From assembly GCF_001571385.1 (NCBI RefSeq), contig NZ_BCNW01000001.1:1612001-1676000 (forward strand): a stretch of 64,000 bases of DNA, given 5' to 3'. Position 1 is the stretch's first letter. Each line of letters opens with the position of its first letter. A program made the position numbers and the translations under genes. Below, piece by piece: positions 42,243-51,341 of this stretch. Source of the DNA: Methanofollis ethanolicus. GTDB lineage: Archaea > Halobacteriota > Methanomicrobia > Methanomicrobiales > Methanofollaceae. The notes beneath the pieces were generated by a model. That model was not told the DNA's origin. It saw nothing but the letters and a program-made list of their open reading frames with translations, and did no database searches.

Positions 42243-45224
42243 CCCGGCAGGCGGCATGCCGATTTTCCCTACCCTGTAACCCCTTTCGGGCACCGTCATC
42301 TCGAACCTCGCACCTGCACCATTCTCACCGGTTTCGGAGATGCTGATCCCGGTGATGTCAAGGATCTCCTTTGCAAGGAAGAGGCCGTACCCGGTGTTCC
42401 TCCCGTATCCCGCCAGAAAGATCTTGCTCCAGGAGTCAGGGTCGATCCCGCCGCCGTTGTCCTCGACCGTGAGGACACCGCCGTCGCCATTCGCCCGGAA
42501 CGACACCCTGATCTCGGTCACCCTTTCGCCGTGTCTGAGGGCATTGTCGAAGAGGTTGAAGAGCACCTTTTCAAACATGGGATCGGCATAGACCTCGATA
42601 TCGCCGGTGTCGGAAAGAATGGATACCTTCCTGGCACCTGAAGAGAGGTCGGCAGCTGCTTTCCTGACCGCGTTACCCACATGTTGCCATGCCGGGGCAT
42701 TCACTCCCATGTCTTCATAGTCCCGCGTAAAGACGACCTGGCGTTGGATCCCATCGATCAACCCGCTGCATATGCCAAGATATTTCCTGACAACAGGATC
42801 GCCTTCACCGGCAGCACGATTGATGAGGGTCATGTACCCCTGCAGTGCCGTCGTCTGGTTGAGGAGGTCGTGGCGGGTGATGCTGTTCAGGAGGTTGAGC
42901 TTTTTGTTTGCATTCTTCAGGGCCTCCTGGTACCCGCGGATCTCGGAGATGTCCTGACAGATCCCGCTCAGACGTGTAGGGTGGCCGTCTTCGTCTCTCT
43001 CCATCACGATCCCCCAGGCCTGAAGCAGAACGGTACGGCCATTTTCGCCTGTGAGATGTACCTCCTGTACAAAGATAGGAGATAACCCTTTCAGAGTGGC
43101 AATAACAGCCTCTTTCACGGGGACACGGTCTGCCTCAGAGACCAGCAGACCGATCGCCTGTCCATCTGCCTCCAGACAATCCTGCGGATAGCCGAGCATG
43201 ACAGCAAGGTGCCGGTTAAATGTCACTTTCCTTGTCCGCGCGTCCCACTCCCACGTGCCCAGTCTCACACCCTCAACGACATGTTCAAGCCACTGCCTGC
43301 TCTTGTTGAGGGCGTGCTCCGCCTCCTTCTGTCTGGTGATGTCCCGTGAAATGGCGGAAAATCCTGCAATCGTGCCATTGTCACCCATTATCGGGGAGAT
43401 CGTGATAGAGAGCAGGATCCTGGCGCCATCCTTTCGCAACCTGACGGCTTCGAAGGAGTCCATACGGCCCGACCGGGTGATCTGCCTGATGACGTCCATG
43501 AATTCTTCGTTTTGGTCAGGGGGGGCAAAAAGAGAGACATGACTGCCAAGCGCTTCGGAGGCAGGGTACCCGTAGATCCTTTCGGCCCCCTGATTCCAGT
43601 TGGTGACGACCCCCTCCACCGTCATCCCGTAGATCGCATCGTCAGAGGACTCAATGATGGCTGCAAGGTGACGACGGACCTTCTCAGTCTCCTTCTCTGC
43701 CGTGACGTCACGGAAGACCAGCACCGCACCGATTATAACGCCGTTTTTATCCCTGACGGGGGCGGCACTGTCGGCAATCGCCCTCCGTGTGCCGTCACGC
43801 GCCAGGAGCACCGTGTGGTTTGCAAGGTCTGTGACGAACCCCTCCTCAATCACGCGTTTAACCGGATTTTTCACCGGCATTAAGGTCTTTTCATTGACGA
43901 TATGAAAAACATCTGTGAGGGACATGCCGATAGCCTCCTCCTCCTTCCATCCGGTCAGGGACTCGGCCACGGTGTTGATGAGGGTCACTCTCCCGTCCTC
44001 CCCGGTGACGATGACGCCATCTCCAATGGAGTGCAACGTGACATTTAACCGTTCTTCACTCTCCCTGAGGGCGTTCTCGACCTGCACCTGCCGGGTGATA
44101 TCCCGCGTGACACTCTGCGCCCCTATTACCTTCCCGTCCCGTATGACCGGGCCGCCGTTGATTTCAACATAGATACAGGTTCCATCTTTTCTCTTCACTC
44201 TGACCCTGAGCCCCTCGAAACTCTCTCCATTCAAAAGTGTTTTCTCGAAGCAGGCATCGATTATTTCCCGATCCTTTTCGACAACGAACTCACGGAACGA
44301 ATGGCCGACCATGCCGCCGCTCCTGTATCCGGTGATCCTGGTCATCGAAGGGGAGGCATAGAAAATGATCCCGCTCATATCCCCGAGGGTCACGCCGTCG
44401 GCAATACCCTCTGTGATCAGGCGGTAGCGTTCTTCGGCCTCCTGCAACGCGATTTCAGCCTGTTTTTTCCCGGAGATATCGATTGCAATCCCCTGTACTC
44501 CCACAAAATGGCCGGAATCGTCCCTGATGGAGGTAAGATTCAGGAGGACGGAAATTGTCTTTTCCCCTCCGGACGCTGTCAAGACTCGTAACTCAAGATC
44601 TCTTGCCCGACCGCCTGTGCGTATCAGACGGTTACCTATACCCTGTGCATCTTTCCGGTCGTCAGGATGGACATGGAAATACCATGGTTTCCCATAGGCC
44701 TCGCCCTCTGGCAGACCAAGGATTTCCAGGCCCCTGCGATTGATATAGACAAGGTTTCCCTCAATGTCCAATTTAAAGAGTGCCTCCGGGAGGTTATCGA
44801 CAAGTTCCCGATACTTTTTCTCAGATTTCCGGAGTTCGTACTCTACTCTTCTCCTTTGCACGGCCTGCCGGATCTTGTGGGACAGTTCTGCGAACTGTGC
44901 CACAGGGTCGCCACCTTTCTGGAGATAAAAGTCGGCCCCACTATTCAGTGCCTCTATGACGACTTTTTCCCGTCCCTTTCCGGTGAAAAGAATAAAAGGA
45001 AGGTCCGGATGGCGGAGGCGGATCTCCTTGAGAAAAGTGATCCCGTCCATATCTGGCATATCATAGTCTGAGACGACGGCCTCGTATCTGCCACTCCGGA
45101 GTTTCTCCCGTGCTTCCGCGACGGTTGTGGCCGTGTCGACGGACAGGTCCCCGCATTCTTCCAGAAATACCGTGCCGATATCGAGGAGGGCGGGTTCGTC
45201 GTCCACAAGCAGAAGGCTTATCAT
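42237..45224 (-). CDS. Hybrid sensor: REC, five PAS domains and histidine kinase
   Basis: 995 residues. A receiver domain comes first (residues 1-120) with phospho-acceptor Asp53 in VVSDYDMPDMDG and Lys in FTGKG. Five PAS/PAC units follow to about residue 765, with repeated DITRQ/DISG ends. The dimerisation helix has His in SITRHDLLNQTTALQGY, and the ATPase domain has FDNALRHG, VEDNGGGI and TGYGLFLAKEI. An N-terminal REC domain with a C-terminal kinase is typical of methanomicrobial sensors that take input from another kinase. No partner gene lies nearby. Confidence 0.92.
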   Translation of the reverse strand: MISLLLVDDEPALLDIGTVFLEECGDLSVDTATTVAEAREKLRSGRYEAVVSDYDMPDMDGITFLKEIRLRHPDLPFILFTGKGREKVVIEALNSGADFYLQKGGDPVAQFAELSHKIRQAVQRRRVEYELRKSEKKYRELVDNLPEALFKLDIEGNLVYINRRGLEILGLPEGEAYGKPWYFHVHPDDRKDAQGIGNRLIRTGGRARDLELRVLTASGGEKTISVLLNLTSIRDDSGHFVGVQGIAIDISGKKQAEIALQEAEERYRLITEGIADGVTLGDMSGIIFYASPSMTRITGYRSGGMVGHSFREFVVEKDREIIDACFEKTLLNGESFEGLRVRVKRKDGTCIYVEINGGPVIRDGKVIGAQSVTRDITRQVQVENALRESEERLNVTLHSIGDGVIVTGEDGRVTLINTVAESLTGWKEEEAIGMSLTDVFHIVNEKTLMPVKNPVKRVIEEGFVTDLANHTVLLARDGTRRAIADSAAPVRDKNGVIIGAVLVFRDVTAEKETEKVRRHLAAIIESSDDAIYGMTVEGVVTNWNQGAERIYGYPASEALGSHVSLFAPPDQNEEFMDVIRQITRSGRMDSFEAVRLRKDGARILLSITISPIMGDNGTIAGFSAISRDITRQKEAEHALNKSRQWLEHVVEGVRLGTWEWDARTRKVTFNRHLAVMLGYPQDCLEADGQAIGLLVSEADRVPVKEAVIATLKGLSPIFVQEVHLTGENGRTVLLQAWGIVMERDEDGHPTRLSGICQDISEIRGYQEALKNANKKLNLLNSITRHDLLNQTTALQGYMTLINRAAGEGDPVVRKYLGICSGLIDGIQRQVVFTRDYEDMGVNAPAWQHVGNAVRKAAADLSSGARKVSILSDTGDIEVYADPMFEKVLFNLFDNALRHGERVTEIRVSFRANGDGGVLTVEDNGGGIDPDSWSKIFLAGYGRNTGYGLFLAKEILDITGISISETGENGAGARFEMTVPERGYRVGKIGMPPAGS

Positions 45225-45431
45225 GGATATCTCCCGGAAAAATGAGGTAATGGATTGTCATTCACTTTTTCGACGGCACACAATACATATTGTTCTCTGT
45301 ATATGATTCATTCTATTTTGTCCAGGGCCCTGCCCGGGATTGTCCTTTCCGAAAAGAGGACACTGTTACCAGGGTTTAAGATACTCTGGAATCATATCAT
45401 CCGGAAAGATTTCCGGAGGAAAGAAGAAAGG
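45225..45431. other. Divergent promoter region
   Basis: Between the leftward sensor kinase and the rightward acyltransferase-like gene. AT-rich segments at 45240-45310, including caatacatattg, are suitable promoter positions for both. No further feature seen. Confidence 0.35.
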
Positions 45432-46217
45432 ATGAATGTACAGCCATATGCCCGGAAATGGGGAGAGGTCCTCTCCACCCATTCGTCGTCACGACGCTTC
45501 CGGGAGATCGACCTCCTGCGGGGGATTGCCATCGTCATGATGGTCGCCTATCATCTCCTCTTCGACCTCTGGTTCTTCGGAACCGCTGCCGTCGATGTGC
45601 TGGACGGGTTCTGGCGGTACTTCGCCCTTGCCACCGCCACCCTCTTCATCGCCCTCGCCGGCCTCTCCCTCCCGATCAGTTATGAGAGGAGACGGCAGAA
45701 GATGACCGGGCTTTCACTCTGTTTTGAGTATGGGCGGAGAGGAGGCAAGGTATTTCTCTTCGGCATGCTCGCCACCCTCGCCACCTGGATCTTCCTCGGC
45801 GAGGGTTTCATCGTCTTCGGCATCCTCCACCTCATCGGCTTCGCCATCATCACCGCCCCCTTCTTCCTGCGCTTCGGGCGGTGGAACCTCTTCGTCGGCG
45901 CCGCGATCATCCTTGCCGCCGTGCCCATCGGCAATCTCGCCGGCCCGTCCTGGCTCATCCCCCTCGGCATCCCCCCTGCCGGATTTTATAGCGTCGACTA
46001 TGTCCCCATCGTCCCCTGGCTCGGCGTGGCCCTCATCGGCATGGCGATCGGTTTTCTCCTCTATCCGGGAGGGAGACGCAGGTTCGGCGTCCCTGCGATG
46101 GAGGGGAGGGGCGCGGACGCCCTCTGCATGATGGGCAGGAACTCACTCGCGATCTACCTCCTTCACCAACCGGTGATCGTGGCCGTCCTCCTCGCCGCAA
46201 GGGTTGTGACCGGATGA
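45432..46217 (+). CDS. DUF1624/HGSNAT-like membrane acyltransferase
   Basis: 261 residues. RRFREIDLLRGIAIVMMVAYHLLFDLWFF is the signature of heparan-alpha-glucosaminide N-acetyltransferase-related proteins, with the conserved His in the first helix. About seven more hydrophobic helices follow and the end NSLAIYLLHQPVIV is typical. These transfer acyl groups across the membrane. The open frame reaches 45255, but the ATG at 45432 has a purine-rich leader (aggaaagaagaaagg). Confidence 0.78.
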   Translation: MNVQPYARKWGEVLSTHSSSRRFREIDLLRGIAIVMMVAYHLLFDLWFFGTAAVDVLDGFWRYFALATATLFIALAGLSLPISYERRRQKMTGLSLCFEYGRRGGKVFLFGMLATLATWIFLGEGFIVFGILHLIGFAIITAPFFLRFGRWNLFVGAAIILAAVPIGNLAGPSWLIPLGIPPAGFYSVDYVPIVPWLGVALIGMAIGFLLYPGGRRRFGVPAMEGRGADALCMMGRNSLAIYLLHQPVIVAVLLAARVVTG

Positions 46218-46224
46218 AAAGAGT

Positions 46225-46938
46225 TCAGGCCTTCAGCACAACAACTGTCACGTCGTCATCCGATGTGGCGGCCCCGCCTTCCACCAGTGCCCGTGCAAAT
46301 GTCTCGCTTTCGAGGATCTCTTCTTTTGCCAGGATTTCACGGACCACGTCATCTCTCAGGCCGTCGCTGCAGAGGATAAGGGCAGTGTCTGCCGGGATCG
46401 TCGCGTCGTACAGGTCCACACAGAGGGTGAGGCCAAGGGCATGGGTGATGACATGCTTCAGGGGATGGTCCCTGGCGGCAGTCGGGTCGAGGAATCCCAT
46501 CCTGACCAGCGTGCTGACAAGAGAATGCTCCCATGTCTTGAAGAGGATCTCTTTACCTGCAACAAAAGCCCTGCTGTCCCCGCAGTTTGCGATCCAGACC
46601 TGATCTTCCCTGACAATGGCGGCAACAAGAGTGGTCCCCATCCTTGCCTGCCCCACGGCCGCGGCCCTGATCTGCCGGTCTGCCCCGGAGAACGCATATT
46701 CCAGGAGGCCCCTCACCGCAGAACCGTCCATCCCTGTGCGGTACATGCTGGTGAAGAACGATGTGACGGTTTCAATGGCGATCTGTGCTGCCCGGTCTCC
46801 GTCGGCCTCTCCGCCGACACCGTCCGCGACAGCGAGCAGGCAGGCATCAGCGGTCTCGATCACAGCATAGGCATCTTCGTTCCTGCTCAGGTGGCCGGCG
46901 CGGCTCATCCCTGCGACGTCATAGTGCACCATCGCCAT
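46225..46938 (-). CDS. PP2C-type serine/threonine phosphatase
   Basis: 237 residues. All PP2C metal motifs are present: RNEDAYAV, AVADGVGGEADGDRAA, MGTTLVAA, NCGDSRAFV, and CSDGLRDDV followed by SDDDVTVVVL. It should dephosphorylate Ser/Thr or regulate the Hanks-type kinase encoded just upstream on the same strand. Its start overlaps the stop of the 67-residue gene by one base. Confidence 0.92.
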   Translation of the reverse strand: MAMVHYDVAGMSRAGHLSRNEDAYAVIETADACLLAVADGVGGEADGDRAAQIAIETVTSFFTSMYRTGMDGSAVRGLLEYAFSGADRQIRAAAVGQARMGTTLVAAIVREDQVWIANCGDSRAFVAGKEILFKTWEHSLVSTLVRMGFLDPTAARDHPLKHVITHALGLTLCVDLYDATIPADTALILCSDGLRDDVVREILAKEEILESETFARALVEGGAATSDDDVTVVVLKA

Positions 46939-47141
46939 CAGGACAGGCGGGTAGTTCCCGTGATAGGGGTCGTATGATACCCCAGTTCCGATGCCAGCGA
47001 CGTGAGGATCGCGTCGTCCTCTGGTGCGTCTTCATCAGAGGCCCCGGGTATCCTAGATCTCAGGTACGCCATGTGAAGAGTGCGTACACTTTCGAAAAAC
47101 GCATCTCTCGATTTTTTCAGTTCATTTTTCATTTTTTCCAT
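46938..47141 (-). CDS. Small helical protein upstream of the PP2C gene
   Basis: 67 residues, MEKMKNELKKSRDAFFESVR at the start, then a charged segment with ASDEDAPEDDAIL. AAAGGGGGA precedes the ATG, and a TATA-like GAGTTATAAACC lies at about 47176-47187 on the same strand. Coupled to the PP2C gene (TGATG). Could be a kinase/phosphatase partner; family unknown. Confidence 0.6.
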   Translation of the reverse strand: MEKMKNELKKSRDAFFESVRTLHMAYLRSRIPGASDEDAPEDDAILTSLASELGYHTTPITGTTRLS

Positions 47142-47372
47142 TCTGTGTCCCCCTTTTTTTCGGGCAGCGTGACTGGTTTATAACTCTGTGGTCGCCGCTG
47201 TCTTCCGGGCTATGGTACCAGCGTTTCTGGTCACAGGGCGGTGCGTACCGGGACAATGGCCAGAGGCAGAGCACTGTTGTGGTCCCGGGTGGGGTGCTGG
47301 TTTCTGTGCGGTTGATCTCGTGTGGTGGTACGGGTACCTCCCGGGGTACCCTGATCAAAAATAGACCTATGA

Positions 47373-47446
47373 CTATATATATTCCCAAAATATGCCGGTT
47401 TCGTGCACGATATCGCCGGGGACCATCGTTGAACCGGTCGGTTATA
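47373..47446 (-). promoter_or_regulatory. Conserved promoter block with imperfect operator
   Basis: On the minus strand the block reads GGTTCAACGATGGTCCCC, then a TATA-like GGGAATATATATAG (47371-47384). At 47429-47446 the imperfect palindrome ttgaaccggtcggttata resembles the perfect palindrome at 53417-53442. The block lies across the 3' end of the kinase gene and could drive the 67-residue/PP2C pair, with a leader of about 200 nt, in addition to the nearer TATA at 47180. Confidence 0.5.
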
Positions 47447-49148
47447 CCGGATCATCTGATCCGTTCGGTCCGCCCGGCAGGGCGTCGAGGTCGGAAAGAA
47501 GATCCTCGATGGACTGATACCGATTTTCCTGTGTTTTTTCAAGACATTTCAGGACAATGGCGTCAAAGGCCCCGAGATTCTCCATGATCCGGGATGGGGG
47601 AAGCGGCGCGTCGGTGAGGATGGCGACGCTCATCTCGCCCATGCCGTCTCCGCTGAAAGGCACCCTTCCTGTCAGCAGTTCGTAGAACACCACTCCCATC
47701 TGGAAGATATCGGTCCGCGCGTCCGCCCGTCCATAGGTGCTCGGCGAGATCTGTTCGGGAGTGGCATAATCAAGGGAAAATGCGATGAACTGAGTCTCTT
47801 TTCTGTCGGCCACCTCCTTGCCGAGCCCCCAGTCCGTGATCTTCGGCGTTCCGTCAGGTGCGATCAGGATATTTCCCGGCTTGATGTCCCGGTGGATCAA
47901 GCCGGCAGCGTGGGCGTACGCAAGTCCTTCGGCAACACCCCTGACGATGGAGACGGCCTCTCCGACAGGAACGGGAACCTTCCTCTCTGCCAGAGAGGGG
48001 CCGACGAACTCCATCTCCACGAAGGGAACGGGCAGGATGTTGTAGGTGTAGACCTCGACAATATTTTTGTGGCGGAGTTGCTTCCAGATCTGCATCTCCT
48101 TCATGAAACAGTGGCCTGTCGCCTCGTCGTAGCGCGTCGGCACTTTGACGGCAACCATCTTCCCATCCGACCGTCTCTGTGCCCTGAAGACGAGAGCCAT
48201 CCCTCCTCGGCCGACGAGTTCGGCATCTCCATACCGTTCTTCCAGTTCCGAGGGGAAGCCGTTTCCAATCCGTACGGAAGGGGGTGCCTCGCCGCTCATC
48301 AGGGTCTGAGACGAGGAAGATTTTTCGGTGGTCCCGGGATGCTTCGTGAGACACCGCCAGTGCAGGATAGGGAGGATCACCGAGATGATAAGAAAGATCG
48401 GATAGATCACCCCTTCGATAGGTGGCCGAGGCGCGGAACCGGCCATCAACCAGAACATCGCCATCAGGGCAATAGCCGGGAGAGGATGAGCAAACTGCAG
48501 GAGAACAAGAGGACTCCGATGAAAAGTGGCATAAGAAAGGAAAAATGACGAGAGGAAGAGATAGACCATAGAGAATGCCGCCACTCCCCCGACCCAGAAC
48601 TGATCCCCGGTAATCATCAATGCACTGAAGAAGGACAGGACAGGAATGGACAGGAATCCTGCAACCATACCCAGGAGAAGATACGCAGTCGCGAGCGCCA
48701 CGACCGCGACCTGTCGGCAGTCCAGAGAATACTGTACGGAGGGCCTTCTTCCAGCCCTTGAGAGAGTAACAAGCAGAAGGACGGAAAGTCCGAAGGTCAG
48801 CAGAAATATGATATAGGCACTTCCGGTCTCTATTAACGGCATAAAACGGGGCGGTCCGGCCGTCGTCGTCGCATTGAAATCTCTTTCCGGTTTTTGTTCA
48901 GGAATGACAGGGCTATCAGAGAGGTTCTCCGACCTGACGACGTGAGGACGCTCCGGCAAAATCACCGAAGCAAGAAAATCCTGAATGGTGTATTCACCAT
49001 CAATCCGGGAAACGGACTCCGGTCCGGGATAATGAGTCAGATTCTCCGGAACGGATGCGCTCAGGTTCCCCGTACCACTGACAGGGAGGATGCAAAGGAG
49101 AATGAGCAGGATACAGACGATCTCCCTCCGGCAAATCTCCCGGGTCAT
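47442..49148 (-). CDS. Membrane Hanks-type serine/threonine kinase
   Basis: 568 residues. A signal-anchor (1-25), an outer segment of about 80 residues, and six or seven hydrophobic helices (about 110-265) precede a full kinase domain (about 295-560). Motifs: GRGGMALVFRA (Gly loop), VAVKVP (Lys), HRDIKPGNIL (catalytic loop), and ITDWGLGKE in place of DFG, then YATPEQISP. DWG is a rare variant of DFG, but its Asp is kept. It is followed downstream by PP2C and preceded by the HTH-FHA gene, a compact phospho-signalling locus unusual for archaea. Confidence 0.9.
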   Translation of the reverse strand: MTREICRREIVCILLILLCILPVSGTGNLSASVPENLTHYPGPESVSRIDGEYTIQDFLASVILPERPHVVRSENLSDSPVIPEQKPERDFNATTTAGPPRFMPLIETGSAYIIFLLTFGLSVLLLVTLSRAGRRPSVQYSLDCRQVAVVALATAYLLLGMVAGFLSIPVLSFFSALMITGDQFWVGGVAAFSMVYLFLSSFFLSYATFHRSPLVLLQFAHPLPAIALMAMFWLMAGSAPRPPIEGVIYPIFLIISVILPILHWRCLTKHPGTTEKSSSSQTLMSGEAPPSVRIGNGFPSELEERYGDAELVGRGGMALVFRAQRRSDGKMVAVKVPTRYDEATGHCFMKEMQIWKQLRHKNIVEVYTYNILPVPFVEMEFVGPSLAERKVPVPVGEAVSIVRGVAEGLAYAHAAGLIHRDIKPGNILIAPDGTPKITDWGLGKEVADRKETQFIAFSLDYATPEQISPSTYGRADARTDIFQMGVVFYELLTGRVPFSGDGMGEMSVAILTDAPLPPSRIMENLGAFDAIVLKCLEKTQENRYQSIEDLLSDLDALPGGPNGSDDPV

Positions 49149-49249
49149 GGTTCTTCAGCGCCTCGTGCAGAATTGTTTTCCTGCAGATAGTAATGATCGG
49201 TTCAATGTTTAAAAGCACATGGAAACAGGAACCGGGACAGAAAAAAGAA

Positions 49250-50044
49250 TTATGTGCCTGTACTCTCTTTCGGGATCCTGAAGACGAGCCTCGCTCCCTT
49301 CGCCCCTTTTCCGAGTTCGATGATGCTGCCATCATGTAGATCTGCCCGTACGCGGAGGTCAAGGCGCATGGTATTCAGATATGTCCCCCCGGTGCTGCCG
49401 CAGTCTTCGACCTGCCACCTGCCACCTGACGAGATCAGGCGGCAGTGGGGGCGCGAGATCCGTGTCACCGCGCCGTACTCTTCGGGGAGGACGATGTCAT
49501 GTTCGGGATCGTACGGTCCCGCGGCCGCAGGGTCGGCCCGTCCTACAGAAACAATATCGGTCGTAAGGGGAAAGGCCCTGCCGTCCTCGGGGCCGCCGAG
49601 AAGGACGACGACAGGAATGTCCGCACCGATCTTTCCCGAAACCTGCTCAAGCACCGCCTCGATCCGTTCAGAGAGAGTCTCATCGTCAAAGCGGACCTGG
49701 AGATTGGAAAAGAGCCCGAGGTTCTGGATGATCCCCTCGATGCCGCCGGGCATGACCGAGTATTTCCAGACCAGATGGATCCCTTTCGAGGTCGGAGCAC
49801 TCATTCCTGCCTCTTTTCGGATCACGCCGACCATGAGAAGTTTGTCGAGGTGCTTTTTCGTATTCTCATAACTCGTCTCGATCTCCCGAGAGATCGTCCT
49901 GATATCCTTCGGCACTGTCTCGATAGCCGTCAGGATCCGCAGGCGCGTCGGATTCCCGAGGATATCGAGGTACTCCGAGAGTTCGTCGAGAAATGCCCGG
50001 TCCTTCTCCACAACAAGCGTATGCTGTCCTTTTTTCTCTCCCAT
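49250..50044 (-). CDS. Winged-helix regulator with C-terminal FHA domain
   Basis: 264 residues. The N-terminal part is an ArsR-type winged helix (LSEYLDILGNPTRLRILTAIETVPKDIRTISREIETSYENTKKHLDKLL). The C-terminal 110 residues form an FHA phosphothreonine-binding domain: VSVGRADP, ISRPHCRLISSGGRWQVEDCGSTGGTYLN. The GR, SxxH and N positions of FHA are present. The combination suggests a transcription regulator controlled by the adjacent Ser/Thr kinase, and it may bind the palindromic operators seen nearby (inference). Confidence 0.9.
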   Translation of the reverse strand: MGEKKGQHTLVVEKDRAFLDELSEYLDILGNPTRLRILTAIETVPKDIRTISREIETSYENTKKHLDKLLMVGVIRKEAGMSAPTSKGIHLVWKYSVMPGGIEGIIQNLGLFSNLQVRFDDETLSERIEAVLEQVSGKIGADIPVVVLLGGPEDGRAFPLTTDIVSVGRADPAAAGPYDPEHDIVLPEEYGAVTRISRPHCRLISSGGRWQVEDCGSTGGTYLNTMRLDLRVRADLHDGSIIELGKGAKGARLVFRIPKESTGT

Positions 50045-50114
50045 GCTTCTATCCCCCTATGTGTCCCGGATCATTTCAGTCATTGCATCGGGGAAGGGAG
50101 ATCGGTCCCCCTCC

Positions 50115-51341
50115 CTACTCAGCCGCCAGCGCCTGGATCGGATCGAGATTCGAGGCTTTCCATGCCGGATAGACCCCCGAGAGCACACAGACGATGATCC
50201 CGACTGCTATCCCGTAGGGGACATAGATGAGACTCTCGATGGTGAAGAAGTAATCCGTCGTCCCGACCATACTGTACACGATCATATACCCGATGATCAC
50301 GCTCAGGACGCCGCCGATCCCTGCGCCCACCGCACCGAGGATGAACGCTTCGTACAGGAACATTTTCCGCACCACGTTTCTGCGGGTGCCGATGCTCCGC
50401 AGGATCCCGATCTCGCGGACCCTTTCGGTCACCGACATCATCATCACGTTGAAGATACTCACCGAGGCCACGACAAGGGAGATCGCGCCGATGCCCATCA
50501 TCATGGAGATGATCGTCGAGATCGACGAGGTGATCGAGTCCATCATCCGCGAGGCGTCCGAGATCGTGACCTCGTCCTCTTTGCGGTTCAACTGGTCATC
50601 GATCGCCTCCTCGACCGCGTCGGCATCGTTGATATCGTCGAGTTTTACGATGACCTCGTCGTACTCCCCTTCGCCGCCGTAGAAGCCGGTGAACCAGCGA
50701 TCCGAGACGACGATGGCGTTGTCGGTGGTGATGTCGAAGGTCATCCCCCGCTCTTCAAGAATGCCGGCGACACGGACTTTGCTCGTACCCTCATCGCTAT
50801 CCTCGTCCCCGATCTCGATCCTGCTCCCGATCTTTATCCCGTAGCGCTCGGCCAGATTGGGACCTACAAGTGCGGTCGACGTGCTCTTCAGATAGGTGCC
50901 GTTGGTCACGGTGAGCAGGGTGGCGATGTCATTCTCGTTAAGACCGTAGACAGTTGCCCTGCCTTCCTGACCACCGACAGATATCGTGTCCGACTCCGAG
51001 TAGACAGGGATCACGGTATTGGGACTTGCGGCCTGTTGAATGTCCTTGAGTTGATCGGTAGAGATGTACTCGTCCTCGTCGCTGGATCCTCCGCCACCTC
51101 CGCCCGGTCCGCTGCCCGGTCCGTCGCCACCGCCCCCATGCCCTCCGCCCGGCGACACCTTGATCGTGTCGCTGTTCTCCGAAAGCGTTTCGGTAACCGA
51201 AAGGGTCATGTTCGCCCCCATGATGCCGAGGGCGGTGATGGCGATGACACCGATCACGATGCCGACGGCGGCGAGGAGGGAGCGGAGGAAGTGTCTCTGA
51301 ACGTTTCGTACCGAGAGGTCGAAGACCACGCTCCTGCTCAT
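50115..51341 (-). CDS. MacB/FtsX-type ABC transporter permease
   Basis: 408 residues. One N-terminal helix (about 15-40), a large outer domain (about 45-275) and three C-terminal helices, the MacB/LolC arrangement. The outer domain starts with a glycine-rich insertion (SPGGGHGGGGDGPGSG...) of about 28 residues. VTERVREIGILRSIGTRRN is the conserved cytoplasmic coupling loop. Such permeases work mechanically on outer-leaflet substrates, without a membrane channel. It overlaps the ATPase gene by 4 bp. Confidence 0.9.
   Translation of the reverse strand: MSRSVVFDLSVRNVQRHFLRSLLAAVGIVIGVIAITALGIMGANMTLSVTETLSENSDTIKVSPGGGHGGGGDGPGSGPGGGGGGSSDEDEYISTDQLKDIQQAASPNTVIPVYSESDTISVGGQEGRATVYGLNENDIATLLTVTNGTYLKSTSTALVGPNLAERYGIKIGSRIEIGDEDSDEGTSKVRVAGILEERGMTFDITTDNAIVVSDRWFTGFYGGEGEYDEVIVKLDDINDADAVEEAIDDQLNRKEDEVTISDASRMMDSITSSISTIISMMMGIGAISLVVASVSIFNVMMMSVTERVREIGILRSIGTRRNVVRKMFLYEAFILGAVGAGIGGVLSVIIGYMIVYSMVGTTDYFFTIESLIYVPYGIAVGIIVCVLSGVYPAWKASNLDPIQALAAE

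Noticed and set aside
47122-47388. 88-residue minus-strand frame upstream of the PP2C pair
   Set aside because: It would start with TTG inside the TATA-like box and runs through the promoter region and the beginning of the 67-residue gene.
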